Source of the DNA: Cytidiella melzeri
Taxonomy: Eukaryota; Basidiomycota; Agaricomycetes; Polyporales; Irpicaceae
NCBI GenBank assembly: GCA_022592445.1
Contig: JABYQR010000146.1
Span: 1 to 64,000 of the forward strand
Direction: 5' to 3'
Length of the DNA: 64,000 nt
Part shown: in pieces, positions 43,843-55,728 of the stretch
Position numbering within the stretch: the first letter of the stretch is position 1
Layout of the letters: every line of letters begins with the position of its first letter
Program-made: the position numbers and the translations under genes
Notes under the pieces: generated by a model
Database searches by the model: none
Seen by the model: only the letters and a program-made list of their open reading frames with translations
What the model was told of the DNA's origin: nothing

Positions 43843-45197
43843 ATGCAGCGATATGAAGACAGTCTGACCACGCCTCTCACTTCAACTTCGCAATTCATCC
43901 AAGCAGGTGCGCGTCGCGAGCCGCTCTTATGAACTTCGATGGACGTTGACCTACCGGTTCTACCCATCAGACGACGATGACGACCTGGACGAGGATGCCA
44001 TACCTGGATTCGCGCATCCAGAGATAGCGAACACTCCCCAGTCTGCCGCGTTTGACAAGGGGAAAGGTCGCGCGACTGAGCAGCTTGCGGCTCCTACGGG
44101 CGTTGCTGGACCTCCGCGCACGCCGACCCTTTCTGGCAATATCGGCTCTACACCCAGTGGCGCACCAAAACCATCTCGGAAGATAGTTGGAGGCGTGCAA
44201 GTTGAGAGCAGGTGCGTTCTAATACATTCTTACGGTGCTTAAGGATCGTTGATTCCTTCTCCGCAGATATACAGGAATAGACACTTTGGATGAGCCTGTG
44301 ACCGCGACTATTGTCGGTAGTCCGCCCATTCCATATGGTGAAAATCCTCACGTTTTTTCTACTGTTAGGGACGCGATCTGCTCTCTATATATACGAAGCT
44401 TGTGCAAGTTCTCTATCCCCCGCGCGGAGGAGGAAGCAGAGAAGTTTTACGGTAGTCCAATTCCTCCATCCCGACTTATCAATTTCTGACGTTGCGGTCT
44501 CCTAATACTAGTGACTGGGATTTGTGGGGACCTTTTGTCCTCTGCCTCCTCTTGGGAGTTCTATTAAGTGTCAATGCGAGTATCCATCGTCCTTTCCCTA
44601 GTTCAAAGAAATAATACCGATGCTGCAGGCACCTGCATCCCAGTCGCTTGGGGTATTCACTAGTGTTGTTGTTATCATCTCATTGGGCTCATTGGTTGTC
44701 ACTGTGCAAGCCAAGGTATGCTCATGACATCTCTGCTCAGTGACGTCGTTGACCTGTTTCGTTAGCTTTTGGGCGGTCGAGTGTAAGTATCTCAGTCGAT
44801 TTCCCCCCTTCGCGTATGTAACGGTGACTCTAGGTCGTTTTTCCAAGGACTATGTGTGTTCGGCTACTGTGTTGCGCCGCTGAATATCGCTGCACTCGTA
44901 GGGACGTTCGTTCACTTGATTTACGTTCGAGTACCCATTGCTCTGGCGGCTTGGGCCTGGTGTGTTTGGGGTAAGCGACTTGCTGGTTCAGACGCTCTTT
45001 CAACTCAAAATATGCTTTTCTTGCAGCTGCCGTCAATTTTCTTGATGGGACCAAAATCGAGCAGCAGAGAATTCTTCTCGCCGTATACCCCTTACTGTAT
45101 GTCAACTTACACCAATCTATCTTCTGAGACAGCAAACTGACGGTTACTCTCCAGGCTCTTCTATTTCATCCTGGCTTGGATGATCATTATTCAGTAA
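43843..45197 (+). CDS. YIP4: Yip1-domain protein, Yip4/YIPF6 type
   Basis: A Golgi five-helix membrane protein of the Rab-interacting Yip family. The N-terminus M-Q-R-Y-E-D-S-L is followed by an acidic D-D-D-D-D-L-D-E-D run and a Pro/Ser-rich cytosolic region. The Yip1 domain shows D-W-D-L-W-G-P-F-V-L-C-L-L-L-G, L-G-S-L-V-V-T-V-Q-A-K-L-L-G-G, F-F-Q-G-L-C-V-F-G-Y-C-V-A-P-L, L-A-A-W-A-W-C-V-W and a final helix L-L-L-F-Y-F-I-L-A-W. D-W-D-L-W-G-P is characteristic of YIPF6-type members. Eight or more exons; the junction after S-V-N needs a GC donor (GCGAGT) or an unusual splice. Confidence 0.88.
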
Positions 45198-45529
45198 TCT
45201 CTAGTTTGACGTACCACTATCGTCGCAGGAAGAAATGTCAAACATGCTTTGAGGTCCGGGACGAGTGATGTTTGGGCACGAAGCATTTGAATATGGAGGG
45301 TATTTTCGTTTGAATAAGATGTGACAACACTTTCTACCTTGACAATCGAGAAACCATGGGTTGTACCACCTGCATACAGTAGAACCCAGGTAGAACCTCA
45401 GGCCTCAGGCCTCAGTATTTAAGTTATTGTAATAAGAGTTTGCATGTGATTCTGGTCCTTAGCCGCCCCCGACGCGTCCGAAAGTCTGGGGTGGCTCGGG
45501 TCAAGTGCGTCTGGCAGTGCGACCGTCAC

Positions 45530-45536
45530 TATAAAA
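45530..45536 (+). promoter_or_regulatory. TATA box of the citrate synthase gene
   Basis: TATAAAA lies 45 bp before the ATG. GC-rich boxes (GCCCCCGAC, TCTGGGGTGG) lie within 80 bp upstream and could bind zinc-finger regulators. Confidence 0.65.
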
Positions 45537-45581
45537 TGCATACAGTGCATCTTCACTTACCGCTCTCATCTACTGTACGCC

Positions 45582-48054
45582 ATGGGGCAAGCTACATTGT
45601 CTGATCCTCAAGACTCTTTGACCGTGCGGGACAACCGTACAGGGAAGACATACAACATACTGTGAGCGATCGACATCGTCACTGTATCTCTACAACTTGC
45701 TACTGAAGCGCAGCTTGCTTCAGAATCAAGGACAATGCTATAGCTGCAACCGCATTTAAGGAGATTAAAGCAGCTGCAAAACCTGGCGAACGTCCGGAGA
45801 ATGAGACCGAGAAAGGTCTGCGGATCCAGGACAAGGGTTTCTTGAACACTGCGGTTATACAGAGCACGATCACTTACATTGACGGTGAAGCCGGAGGTAC
45901 GTGTTCGCCTCGATTTCATCCTAAGTAATCTGAAGCTTAATGGCGCGCAGTCCTCCGCTACAGGTGCGTGCTTGAGCCAAAATACGGTCGCATGTGCAAT
46001 CCTCACACGGACTTTAGAGGTTACCCCATCGAGCAACTGGCCGAGAGCTCTTCGCATCTTGAAACAGCGTATCTTCTCATATACGGTTCACTACCCACCA
46101 AAGATCAGTTCAAGCATTTTGAGACAGAAATCCTCCGTCATGGCAACATGCACGCGGACTCTGAACAATTCTTCCGCTCTTTCCGATATGATGCGCACCC
46201 TATGAGTATGCTCACCAGCGCGTTCGCTATGCTAGGATCTTACTACCCCGAAGCAAACCCATCACTGAGAGGTTTGTTTGTGTGTGATTATGTCACACAG
46301 ACCTGCATACTAAGCCAAGCCATCAGGTCAGAGACTGTTCACCGACGGAGACAAGGCATCATTAGCTACCATGGATAGGCAGATATACCGACTAATTGGG
46401 AAAGCTACCACTCTCGCAGCGTATGTGTTGATCTTGTGAACGTGTGGATCGTGCACTGCTGAAATTTGCCGTAGAATGGCTTACCGGGTTCGTCAAGGTC
46501 GTGACTTCGTCACTCCACCCACGGGCTTGAGTTACACTGGCTCGTATGTGGCATAGCTCTTCGGCATTGGCTCGTATAGCTGACTGCCTCTTAGCTTCCT
46601 CTATAAAATGGATCACCTTGGCGAGGAAAACTATGTGCCAAACCCTGTGCTTGAAAAAGCGCTCGATGTCCTTTTTCTCATTCATGCCGATCATGAACTC
46701 AATGCCTCCTGCACCACTGTCCTTCAGACTGGCAGCTCCTTGGTTGATCCGTATTCTGCTATTGCGTGAGTTCCTGCCGTACTGCCATGATCATAGTACT
46801 CAGAGTGTCTGTTAAGGGCTGGATGCGCGTCGTTATAGTGAGCGATGGCCTACATCACCGTTTTGCAAATTGCTGACTCCATAACAAGTGGGCCTCTTCA
46901 CGGTGGTGCCAACGAGGCAGTCATTCGCATGCTTATCTCCATTGGAAAGTAAGTACCACCCGAAGAAACCGCATATCACTGCTCTCTGACACGCTTGACA
47001 CGTTTTCTAGGCCTGAGAACGTACCAGCTTTCATTGAGGCTGTGAAGAGGAGAGAGAAGACCTTATCAGGTTTTGGACATCGGTAAGCATGGTGGTATAA
47101 CGTGTTCAAGCTGTTGTCACTTAGACCGGTTTATATTGATAGCGTGTACAAGACGGTGGGATAAATTGTTACTTTGCTTATCAAGGAAGTCGGAGTCTGA
47201 CTGAGAAACGTTCATGCAGTCCGATCCCCGTTCATTCATAGTTCGAAAGACTGCGGATGAAGTGTTCAAGGTGTAAGTGCGGTCGATCAACACCTTGTGC
47301 GAATGGAAGCTCAAATGACCTCCTCCGGGTAGAACCGGAAAGGATGAGCTCCTTGAGACTGCTATGGCGCTGCACGACGCCGCCATGAAAGACGAGTATT
47401 TTGTCAAGCGCAAACTCGCACCAAACGTCGACTTCTGGTGCGTACAGACGCAATCGCATCGCATTTGTAACGCTGTAACTTATGCAACGATCTTTCGTTT
47501 TCAGGAGGTAAGAGCCCGCTCACAAAATGTCGGATGTATGTCATCGTTAACCAAGAACACCTTTGTTGAAACACTCGGCAAATCAGCGGTCTGATTTACC
47601 GCGCAATGGGTGAGCCTGTCACTTCAGCATCATACCCGGACTGCGCTGATCTTGCCAACTAATTAGGTTTTCCTCTTGACTTCTTCCCAGTCCTATTTGT
47701 AGTACCGCGTGTAGTCGGCTGGCTCGCTCATTGGCGGCAAATGATGTTACAGGAAGGCGGTGTGAAGATTTGGCGCCCTCGACAGGTGAGCCGTAATCAT
47801 CTTTCCTGGCGCTGTTCTTATGCCGTACGTTTGCCCGTGTGTTCTCGATGTAGGTGTACGTTGGCGCTGGGAAGCGCGACTACATTCCCGTAGAACAACG
47901 TATCGCTGTCGAAGGCATGAAAGAAACACCGTCGGCTGTTGAGCACGGGGGGTAAGTGAAAGTACAATCGCACTATTCCAATGTCATGCTAATCGTGCGC
48001 AGAATAACCAAGAGGACTATGCTCGCCAGCTTCAAGAACAAGGCGAGGCTGTAG
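45582..48054 (+). CDS. Citrate synthase, probable peroxisomal form
   Basis: It joins acetyl-CoA and oxaloacetate to citrate. Motifs: [19 protein letters not shown] (catalytic His), G-F-G-H-R-V-Y-K (second His, split by an intron), P-N-V-D-F (catalytic Asp) and Y-R-A-M-G-F-P. The N-terminus [11 protein letters not shown] has acidic residues and no mitochondrial presequence. With the GG|A junction of the last intron the protein ends F-K-N-K-A-R-L, and A-R-L fits the peroxisomal signal consensus. It therefore probably supports the glyoxylate or fatty-acid route in peroxisomes. Ten or more introns; all catalytic residues are present. Confidence 0.92.
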
Positions 48055-48432
48055 GTCCTATGACTGTTAATATATACACTCCTCTCAATGTGGTGATGGT
48101 GTATCTACACCGATGTATCAATCCTGTATGAAACCTCTATTCCTTATTTGCCGATGTCCTTCGGCTGCTTCTCTTTGGCCACAGCCTTTTGGGGGCTCGG
48201 GAATCCGCCTTGACACACGGCTAGAGTTCCCCGCAAAGGTGCTGTGTGCTATTCACTCCGTGACTGTGGTGCTACATAAGGTGAGTAAGCGTAGTAATCA
48301 CCCTGACCATCGTGCTCCATCGCTAGGGAACCCTACCACTACTGTCATCATATTAATACAGATCAGTGGAACCTGCAACTCAAACTACGTCCTCATTTTC
48401 AAGTACCTTTTCAACTCGACTTGAGCAGCAAA
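48055..48432. other. Intergenic region and upstream of the secreted repeat gene
   Basis: No gene seen. Confidence 0.45.
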
Positions 48433-49145
48433 ATGTTCTCTCGCCTCGTTGCAGTCTGCACGGTCGCCGCAGCTATCGGCCAGGTAGCTCTGGCGGGCCC
48501 AGTCACGGTGAGTTTGGCCTTGCTCATTCCATGCCTATCCTCAGTTTGCTGATGTGGCTGATTTGTGCGCCGCAGACTGTCGTCGCGTCTTCTCGACTTG
48601 CTCCTGCACCTATAGTACCGACCTCCGTTATCTTCTCGTCGGCAATACCCACCACTGTCGTTTCCGAGTCAGTTTTGCCGACTTTGTCTACCTCTTTCGT
48701 GGAGCCTACTACAATTTTCTCTTCCTCGGCCTTCGCGACTGGGACGTTCGTCTGCGAAAGCGCGAGCCCGACTACGGTAACAGTGACCGTCACCGTTACC
48801 GAGGTTGCATCGTCCGGTATAACGTCCATCAGGCCTTCGTCTGTCGCGCCCTCTTTCCATTCCTCCATCGCCCCCTCCTTCCACTCGTCTGTCGCACCCT
48901 CTTTCCACTCTTCCGTCGCGCCCTCTTTCCACTCTTCCGTCGCGCCTTCCTTCCACTCCTCTGTCGCGCCCTCCATCCACTCCTCTGTCGCGCCCTCCAT
49001 TCACTCCTCCGCCGCGCCCTCCATCCACTCCTCCGTCGCACCCTCCTTCCACTCCTCCGTCGCACCCTCCTTCCACTCTTCGGTTATCTATTCCCCTGCT
49101 GCGCCCTCAGTTGTCACCTCTTGGGCAACCGCAGCGTCGGTTTGA
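48433..49145 (+). CDS. Secreted Ser/Thr-rich protein with tandem 8-residue repeats
   Basis: Two exons (48433-48507, 48576-49145) give 214 residues. A signal peptide ends A-L-A before G-P. The mature part is Ser/Thr/Val-rich and likely O-glycosylated: T-V-V-A-S-S-R, T-V-T-V-T-V-T-V-T-E, then about ten copies of S-[VI]-A-P-S-[FI]-H-S. No GPI signal is seen at the end (W-A-T-A-A-S-V), though a further exon cannot be excluded. It is a cell-wall or extracellular-type protein; function unknown. Confidence 0.75.
48840..49079 (+). repeat. 24-bp coding minisatellite, ten units
   Basis: Ten imperfect 24-bp units encode the eight-residue repeat of the secreted protein. Because the unit is a multiple of three, other frames on both strands stay open too and should be ignored. 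Confidence 0.9.
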
Positions 49146-50076
49146 TTGGTCAAGCTCAACGCTACGTGAGTGTTAGTATACCCTTTGGAAGCTGGATACT
49201 GATCATTGACGACTATAGAAACGGCGTCGATAATCACCCGCGCGACGTGACTGCTCGGTCTGGGAATCAGCGGGGGATAGCTCTAGTCGGTAGCTTACTC
49301 TCGAGATCGTGCATCTTTGTCGGGACACTGGACATTTGGACTTTTTTTGGACTTTATCATTTTGGCTGCTAGCTATACAGACGAGTATTGTGCGTCATTT
49401 TGGACCCCCCTGAGCTCTATTGGTATGCGGCAAAGTGAAGAGCGATACTAACTGACGAAGGACGGCTCACAGGCGGAAACTACAGGACGTTCAAGTCTTC
49501 CGGGTCATCTGGAGGATATGACCATGGGAACGAGAACAGTCAGTGCACGGTGTAAAATTTGACGTCGTTGGGGTAATGCAGCTCCTTCAGAACTGTCGAA
49601 GCTTGGTGTGGCCACTTGCGAAACAGAGCGAAATACTGTGACAACTTGAAGTAGCTGCAAGATGCCACCCAACCAAAGTGTCCGACATGTCGCAGAGTAG
49701 CGGCCCTTCACTGGCAGCTCTCATGAACCTGTCAACGTTACATTAGATTCGGTGCAATAATGGCCACTTGTTGTACTCAGGGCTTGAGTATTTCACCGCG
49801 TCAGGAAGCTCGAGAAGCCTGAGAGTAGCTACTTACTACTAGTACTAGGCGAGCATCTATACCGTGACAGCCGCAAGAGACGCCCACATAAACTACTATA
49901 AACTAGCTCGCTCAGGCTAACCTTGATGAAGCGATGCATGTTCAACTCTTCCACACCCCCAGCACCAAAAAAACACTCGCGCGCATTCTTTCCTCGAAGC
50001 ACTCGAGCTCCTAGAGTGCACGTGTAAGTCGCTTTCACAAGTACTGTGCGGAGAGCTGCTGAGTATCCTACAGAGC
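49146..50076. other. Intergenic region before the F-box gene
   Basis: No gene seen; the frames present lack splice support. Confidence 0.45.
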
Positions 50077-51323
50077 ATGCATCTCCCACCAGAGCTGCGA
50101 GACTCTGTGATAGACCTGCTGCAGAACGACCGTGCAGCATTGCGTGCGTGTAGCCTCACCTGTCGCCCTTGGCTTCCCCGTAGTCGCCATCACCTCTTCC
50201 GCTCCATTCAAATTGAGCCGGGACGCCGCGGAGCAGCGTTCAGAACACTCCTCGATGCGAATCCCGATATTGGACAATACGTGCAGGACATGGAAATTTT
50301 CGGGAGTGGAAGCGACATACCCATCGAGCGTGTCGTCAGAATGGAATGGCCGACACTTCGCGCAGGGCCTCAGACACCATATACGCCTCTCGTACAACGC
50401 TGCGTGTTAGACAACGTCTTGCCAAAATCCACAAAAGTTCTCCGAAGGGTATCCTGCCTGAGAGTCGTCGCAATGCACATTCATAGCGAGCTTGTGGACA
50501 TTTTGCTCAGGCATTTCTCCGCCATCAACACTCTAGTCTTGAACAAATGCCGCTCGGCGACATTCGCAGACTTCATAGCACTCCCTCGCGGATTCCGCGA
50601 AGTTTCTTGCCTCAAATTACACGACATTCACTGGTTAAGACCGACTCCGCCATCTGCCGTACCAGCTCTTTACCGTCGCACGTTGAAAACTCTCGTATTA
50701 TCCCAGAAGACCGACGTTGCGCTTCTCTTGACGTGGTTAGTTGCACAAGAGATCCACACCACACTAGAATCACTGTCGTGCCATTCCTCTGGTCAGGCCA
50801 GCGCCATCGCCATCTGTAGTCTTCTCAAAGCCGTTGGCTCGTCGCTGCGACATCTGGCTTTTGGTTTCTCGGATGTGAAAGATCCAACAGGTATTCATCA
50901 TTCGCAGTCGCTGTTTATTCATGACTCACCCTCCGGCTGGAAGCTCTTTTACAGAGGACCGAACTTAGTCTCGAGCCATGCACGGGTCTGCGCAGGCTGC
51001 ACATTTATTGCACAAACTCAGTCCGCTACTCTTCCATGCCTTCGTTATCCTGGATTCTCATCCTACTTTCAAAAATCAACTCTTCACATCTCTACACACT
51101 TGAACTCTCTATTCCTTCCTCACACATACCAGCGCTTAATTTTGTGGGTCTATCCGTCGTCCTCTCTCATCCAAGGTGTGCATGCCTGCAAAGGCTGATC
51201 TTCCATGTTCATCTTCGCGGCGATAGGCTCGAAGAGGTGGGGGAGCGTATCAAGAGCCGGGTATCCTCCCTAACGGCAAAAGGCCTCGACGTGGAGGTTG
51301 TAGGGACAGATGCACCCAGCTGA
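50077..51323 (+). CDS. F-box protein with leucine-rich-repeat-like C-terminus
   Basis: It starts M-H-L-P-P-E-L-R-D-S-V-I-D-L-L, then A-L-R-A-C-S-L-T-C-R-P-W-L-P-R-S-R-H-H-L-F, a textbook Agaricomycete F-box. One intron (50891-50943) joins two exons to 397 residues in exact frame. The rest holds leucine-rich segments (I-N-T-L-V-L-N-K-C, L-K-T-L-V-L-S-Q, L-E-S-L-S-C-H, L-R-R-L-H-I-Y-C) like degenerate LRRs. It is probably an SCF ubiquitin-ligase adaptor; the target is unknown. Such genes are expanded in Agaricomycetes. Confidence 0.88.
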
Positions 51324-51429
51324 TAGGATGACATTGAGGGTTTCAACCTGACCCAATGGAATCTGCAAACAACGTTAATAACCAATCATTTGCATGTCAT
51401 GATCGTACCTGCAGCATTCAAGTTCTCAA

Positions 51430-52868
51430 TTACGCGATGTTGCGATCTACTCCTTCCACACGTCTGCGTTTCCTCGTGCTCGTGTCGGCGTCTTCGTGGT
51501 CCATTGAGTCAGAAGGCCAAGGTTCTGCTACGGGTTCATCCTTGCTGCTGAAGAGTACACCCTCCCGGGCCGTTGGTGATGGTGGGGTAGTCATGCTCAT
51601 GATAGTATGAGATTGCTGCTGCCTCGAAGGATCTAGAAGTTCTTGGGCGATCCCACGCGACGAACCTATCATGAAATGACCCCTCGAGGCCGCGATAACA
51701 TCCTCAGATATCTCGACTTCCTCCCCGAGTCCCGCGGAAAAATCAACGGCATCTTCAAAGATATCTCGCTCGTCTTGCGTCCTCGAGTTGGCGTCCTCGA
51801 TGCCACTGCTATCTATCGGCCCGGGAGTGTTTCTCAGCGGATTGATAGGAACGAAGGTCATTCTGCCGCTATTGAGACTTTCAAGGATTGCCCTGTTTTG
51901 AGTCGTCGAGAGCGTGGAAGGGTTTTGCTTCGGCACGCCTGGGGGCCAGCCTTCGAGACGGATGCCGTATACATCAAGCTTGTCGTGGTTGGACCATTTC
52001 ATCTCAGCGTTGCGCAATCCCGTGGTTGTTCTGCGGGAAGACGTGGCGTGAGGGTCGCAGATCACTTGTGAGATAATCGTAATCAACTTTCGGGAGAGAT
52101 TTACCGTATCGCATTCCGTACGCTAGCGTATACCTCTGCTTTTACCGAACTTGCCGCTCCCTTCTTTGGTGCAGTCGAGTTCGCGGTCGGTAGGTTCACA
52201 GGCTGAGGAATAACAACACTTTGCATATTTTGTACTGTTGTACTAGGTTGCATATGCCCGCTGATACTCGAAGCCCCGGCTTTCTGACAAAAGAGCTTGA
52301 ACGCCTGTGCACCGGCGGCGCCACACCCTCTGTGGCCTCGCCAGAATTCTCGACCTAGAATGGTCCCTCCGAGAAATCCTTGATCACCGTCGTCCTTTGG
52401 GTTCACTATGAGGAAGAATGACTGATACCCGACGACGAAATGTAACGACTCTAGTGCGTCTGAGACCGCGCGCATGGTGGTAGATACTGCCAATCGAAGC
52501 ACCGCTCGCCCGTCGCTTCAGAGTACGTGGAAAACTACAAAAAAATCCCACTCACGCTTTCCACTAAAATCTTGGCTTTGTTGAGCAGATGACGAAAGGT
52601 CGAAGAGCGTTCTTGAATACCACTGAGCAATAGACCTCCGAACCTGCACAAGACACGACAATATTTTAGCTTCCAGCTATTCCAAGTTGAGAAATACCGC
52701 ACTTACGTCTTCGCAAGGACGGCTTTCCCTCTTTGCGAAAGCATTGATTTCTCCTAAATGCTTCTCGTACAGCGTTTCAAGTCGCTCGAGGTATAGGTCG
52801 TTGTCCTGGTGCTCGGTATACGCCACGTCGGCCTCGAAGTCTAGCTGTAGGTATTGGTGAGCGTCCAT
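51430..52868 (-). CDS. Agaricomycete-expanded protein with 'GWP' motif and nuclear signal
   Basis: At least four exons. The N-terminal exon is M-D-A-H-Q-Y-L-Q-L-D-F-E-A-D-V. A middle exon reads R-A-V-S-D-A-L-E-S-L-H-F-V-V-G-Y-Q, a globular domain. After a GTAAAT...CCGCAG intron comes Y-G-I-R-L-E-G-W-P-P-G-V-P-K-Q-N-P-S-T-L, a motif I recall from many uncharacterised Agaricomycete proteins, then an acidic/Ser-rich region and a C-terminal basic cluster (R-K-R-R-R-V-E-G) like a nuclear signal. Function unknown; chromatin or DNA-related roles would be inference. Confidence 0.65.
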
Positions 52869-53308
52869 GCTGTCAGCCTTATAAAGATTTCTCCCGAGTC
52901 GAAGACAAGATGCCACTGATATACTGTATCTTAAACCTGGTTCAATGCCGAGAGGTCGACCGGTCAACCTCGTAGTGGCAACAAGGCTCGGGCCCTCGGG
53001 TCTCTGTACATGTTAGGCGCTGTAAGCTCTAAACGCCTGAGGACGACATCAAATTCAGTGACTTTGCGTCTCGCACGCGTCGACGGATGATTGTGCTTTG
53101 CTCAAATTCGACTGATAATTGGGCATGTCAGCTATAGATACAACTTGTGTAATAAGTGGTAGCAAGGGACCAGTGCTACGACTTTGATGAATGGAAAGGA
53201 AATCAAATCAACACTCCAGAGAGCAGAGTTCAAGGTCGCCTGCCCTGGAACCGACTCAGTCCCTCCTGACGCTTTTCTATGAATGAGAAAGTTCAGCCTA
53301 GAGGGAGC
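52869..53308. other. Intergenic region upstream of the GWP-motif gene
   Basis: No gene seen. Confidence 0.4.
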
Positions 53309-55728
53309 CTAAGCCGCGACAACGGGTTTTCCCTGGTTGTCGAGGGGGGTGATGGAGGCGAAGTTGGTGGTGATGCCAAAGACAGCGTTGAAGGCGTCAG
53401 CTTGGGCACCGGTTTTTGCGGTTTTGCTGTCGAACGCGACTTTTGCCTGTGCGCATGTTGCCTTTGCGGTTGCGTCCGCGCCACAGACGTTCACGAGGTT
53501 GTCGCACATGAACTGCGTGATGATATCGCCGTTATCTGCTGATCCGTGGACGTACGAGACTAGAGAAAGGAATTGTAGTTGTGAGCGAACAGTGCTGTAA
53601 GACTGAAGTCCAACGGGAAGACATACCCTGATCAGCAGGCTCGAAGCTGGTCTCCTTCCTGTTATCAAAACCGACGCCGAAGTTGATCTTGGGTACTGAG
53701 CACTTGCCAAAGTTGCCGATACCAGCTGAGGACGATGTTGCAGCGGCTGAAGTAGCAGCGGCCGCTGACGACGTCGCGACGGACGTGGCAACGTCAGCAA
53801 CTGAGGCAGTAGATACAGCGGCGCTTGCAGCAGCAGCAGAGGCACCAGTTCCTGCGACTACGTTACCCTGGTCGTCGACAGCGGCAACAGCGGCGAAGTC
53901 AGTCTTGATGTTGAAGGCAGCGTTGAAGGCATCGGCTTGAGCACCAGTCTTGGGAGGCTGGGCATCTGCAGCAGCTTTCGCCGTCGCGCAAGTATCCTTC
54001 GCAGTTTGATCGGCCTTGCAAGAGTTGGTCAAGGTGTCGCAGATGAATTGGGTGATGATGTCAATGTTCTGGGCAGAACCGTGGTTGAAGGATGCTAGGG
54101 GGAAAAGGTCAGAATTGAGCCCTTGGACAGCAGAAGATAGAGCCTCACTCTTGTCGACTGGCTGGAAGCTAGTCTCCTTCCTGTTGTCGAATCCGACACC
54201 AAATTCAATTTGAGGGACCGTGCAACTACCAAAGTCGCCAATGCTGGAGGACGAAGCTCCCGAGGCGGCAGCGGAGGTAGCAGCGGCGGCAGCAGCAGCA
54301 GATGTCGTTGTCGCGACAGCCTCAACGCTGGTGGCACCTGCACTCGCGCCAGTACCAGCAATAGGAGCGCCCTGATCATCGAGAGCGGTAACAGCAGCGA
54401 AGTCGGTCGTAATGCCGAAGACGGCGTTGAATGCGTCGGCCTGTGCACCAGTCTTCGCAGTTTGGGCATCCGCAGCGGCTTCTGCCTTTGCGCAAGTGTC
54501 CTTTGCAGTCTGGTCGGCACCGCAAGAGTTGGTCAACGTGTCGCAGATGAACTTTGTGATGATGTCGATGCCCTGAGCGGAGCCGTGGTTGAAGGATGCT
54601 GTGAGTGTACATGTGAGCGGATTTTGGATTCAAGAAAAACGATATAAGACGGACTCTTGTCAACGGGTTGAAAGCTAGTTTCCTTCCTGCCATCGAACCC
54701 TGCGCCGAACTCGATTTGGGGTACTGTGCAGCTGCCGAAGTTGCCGATAGAGGACGAAGAAGCAGTGGAGGTAGCGACAGCAGCGGACGATGTCTCGCTG
54801 GCAGCTGGCGTGACTGCAACCGAGGTCGCTGCAGCATCGCCAGTGACAGTGACTGTGACCTAGATTCACTCGTCAGAAATTGTGATCACGCAGGAAATGA
54901 TGACATACCACGCAGGGATCCGCCGACGCAGCTGTAGCAGTGACCAGACTTGCGCTAGACGACAGAACTACCACCGAGGAAGGAGCAGCAGATGCAGTCG
55001 CAGACTCAATCAAAGCAACGGAAGTCGCAGCAGTGCCGGTGCTGTTCGCAGCAGAGGAACCACTGACAACGAAAGGGGAAGTGTTCGCCTGCGCGCCTTT
55101 CTGGACTGATTTACCGGTCGCTGGGTCGAAAAAGACATTCGGGTCATTGGACGGATCCTGGGCCTGCACGAGATTGTTCAACTCCGCGTTCTTTGGAGCC
55201 TTCTGACAGAATACCGAGTTGCGCTGAGTGGGCGGGTTAGTGGTGAAGTCCTATGTATCGAAGTTGGGTTAGCATGTTCGTAAGGGACAAGCGACTAGAG
55301 TATATACCGGAGGCGTGTTCTTCTCTGCCTGACGATAGACGATCGCGAGTTGGATCATGTTCGACTTTGTTGGGTCATCAAATTGCTGTGCTGCATCTAA
55401 AGCACAGCAGGTATTCTGTGAGCGGGGCTCGAGCCATGCGATAACGATTGCGCATACCGATGATAGCATCCGCCATGTCCTGTTGTGTACATTCGCCCTG
55501 AGCGGCCAACAACGGCGTGATAGCCTGGCCGGACAGAACACCACAGACTTGTCCAGGGCAAGCAGCGGCGAGCTGGTCTATGACCGCAGGATGCTCGTTA
55601 CCAAAACTGCGCCCGATGATAGACAGATGACGGCCGTCCCGTTCGAGCACCACGTAGCGGGCGGTAACGTTCTCTAATGCAGAGAGGACGGCCAAGGTGA
55701 CGAAGGCGACGTTGAACTTGGAGAACAT
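53309..55728 (-). CDS. Secreted protein with a tandemly triplicated domain
   Basis: A signal peptide (V-A-F-V-T-L-A-V-L-S-A-L) leads into an N-terminal region with Cys, then a Ser/Thr/Ala linker and three similar domains. Each domain reads G-N-F-G-[SK]-C-[TS]-V-P, F-D-[NG]-R-K-E-T-S-F, then after an intron H-G-S-A-[DQ], D-I-I-T-[QK]-F-[IM]-C-D and C-[GK]-A-D. Ala-rich spacers (A-A-A-A-T-S-A) separate them. The same intron position and phase recurs in each copy, showing that whole gene segments were duplicated. Two conserved Cys pairs suggest disulphides. Domain function unknown. Names such as 'circumsporozoite protein' attached to such proteins are misleading and not used here. Confidence 0.85.

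Noticed and set aside
48524..49065. Long open frames on the opposite strand of the secreted repeat gene
   Set aside because: They follow from a 24-bp repeat that keeps every frame open. The composition (E-G-A-T-E-E-W-K repeats) is the mirror of the real coding frame.
53309..55181. Plus-strand open frames opposite the triplicated secreted gene
   Set aside because: These are shadows of Ala/Ser-rich coding on the minus strand with no start or splice support.
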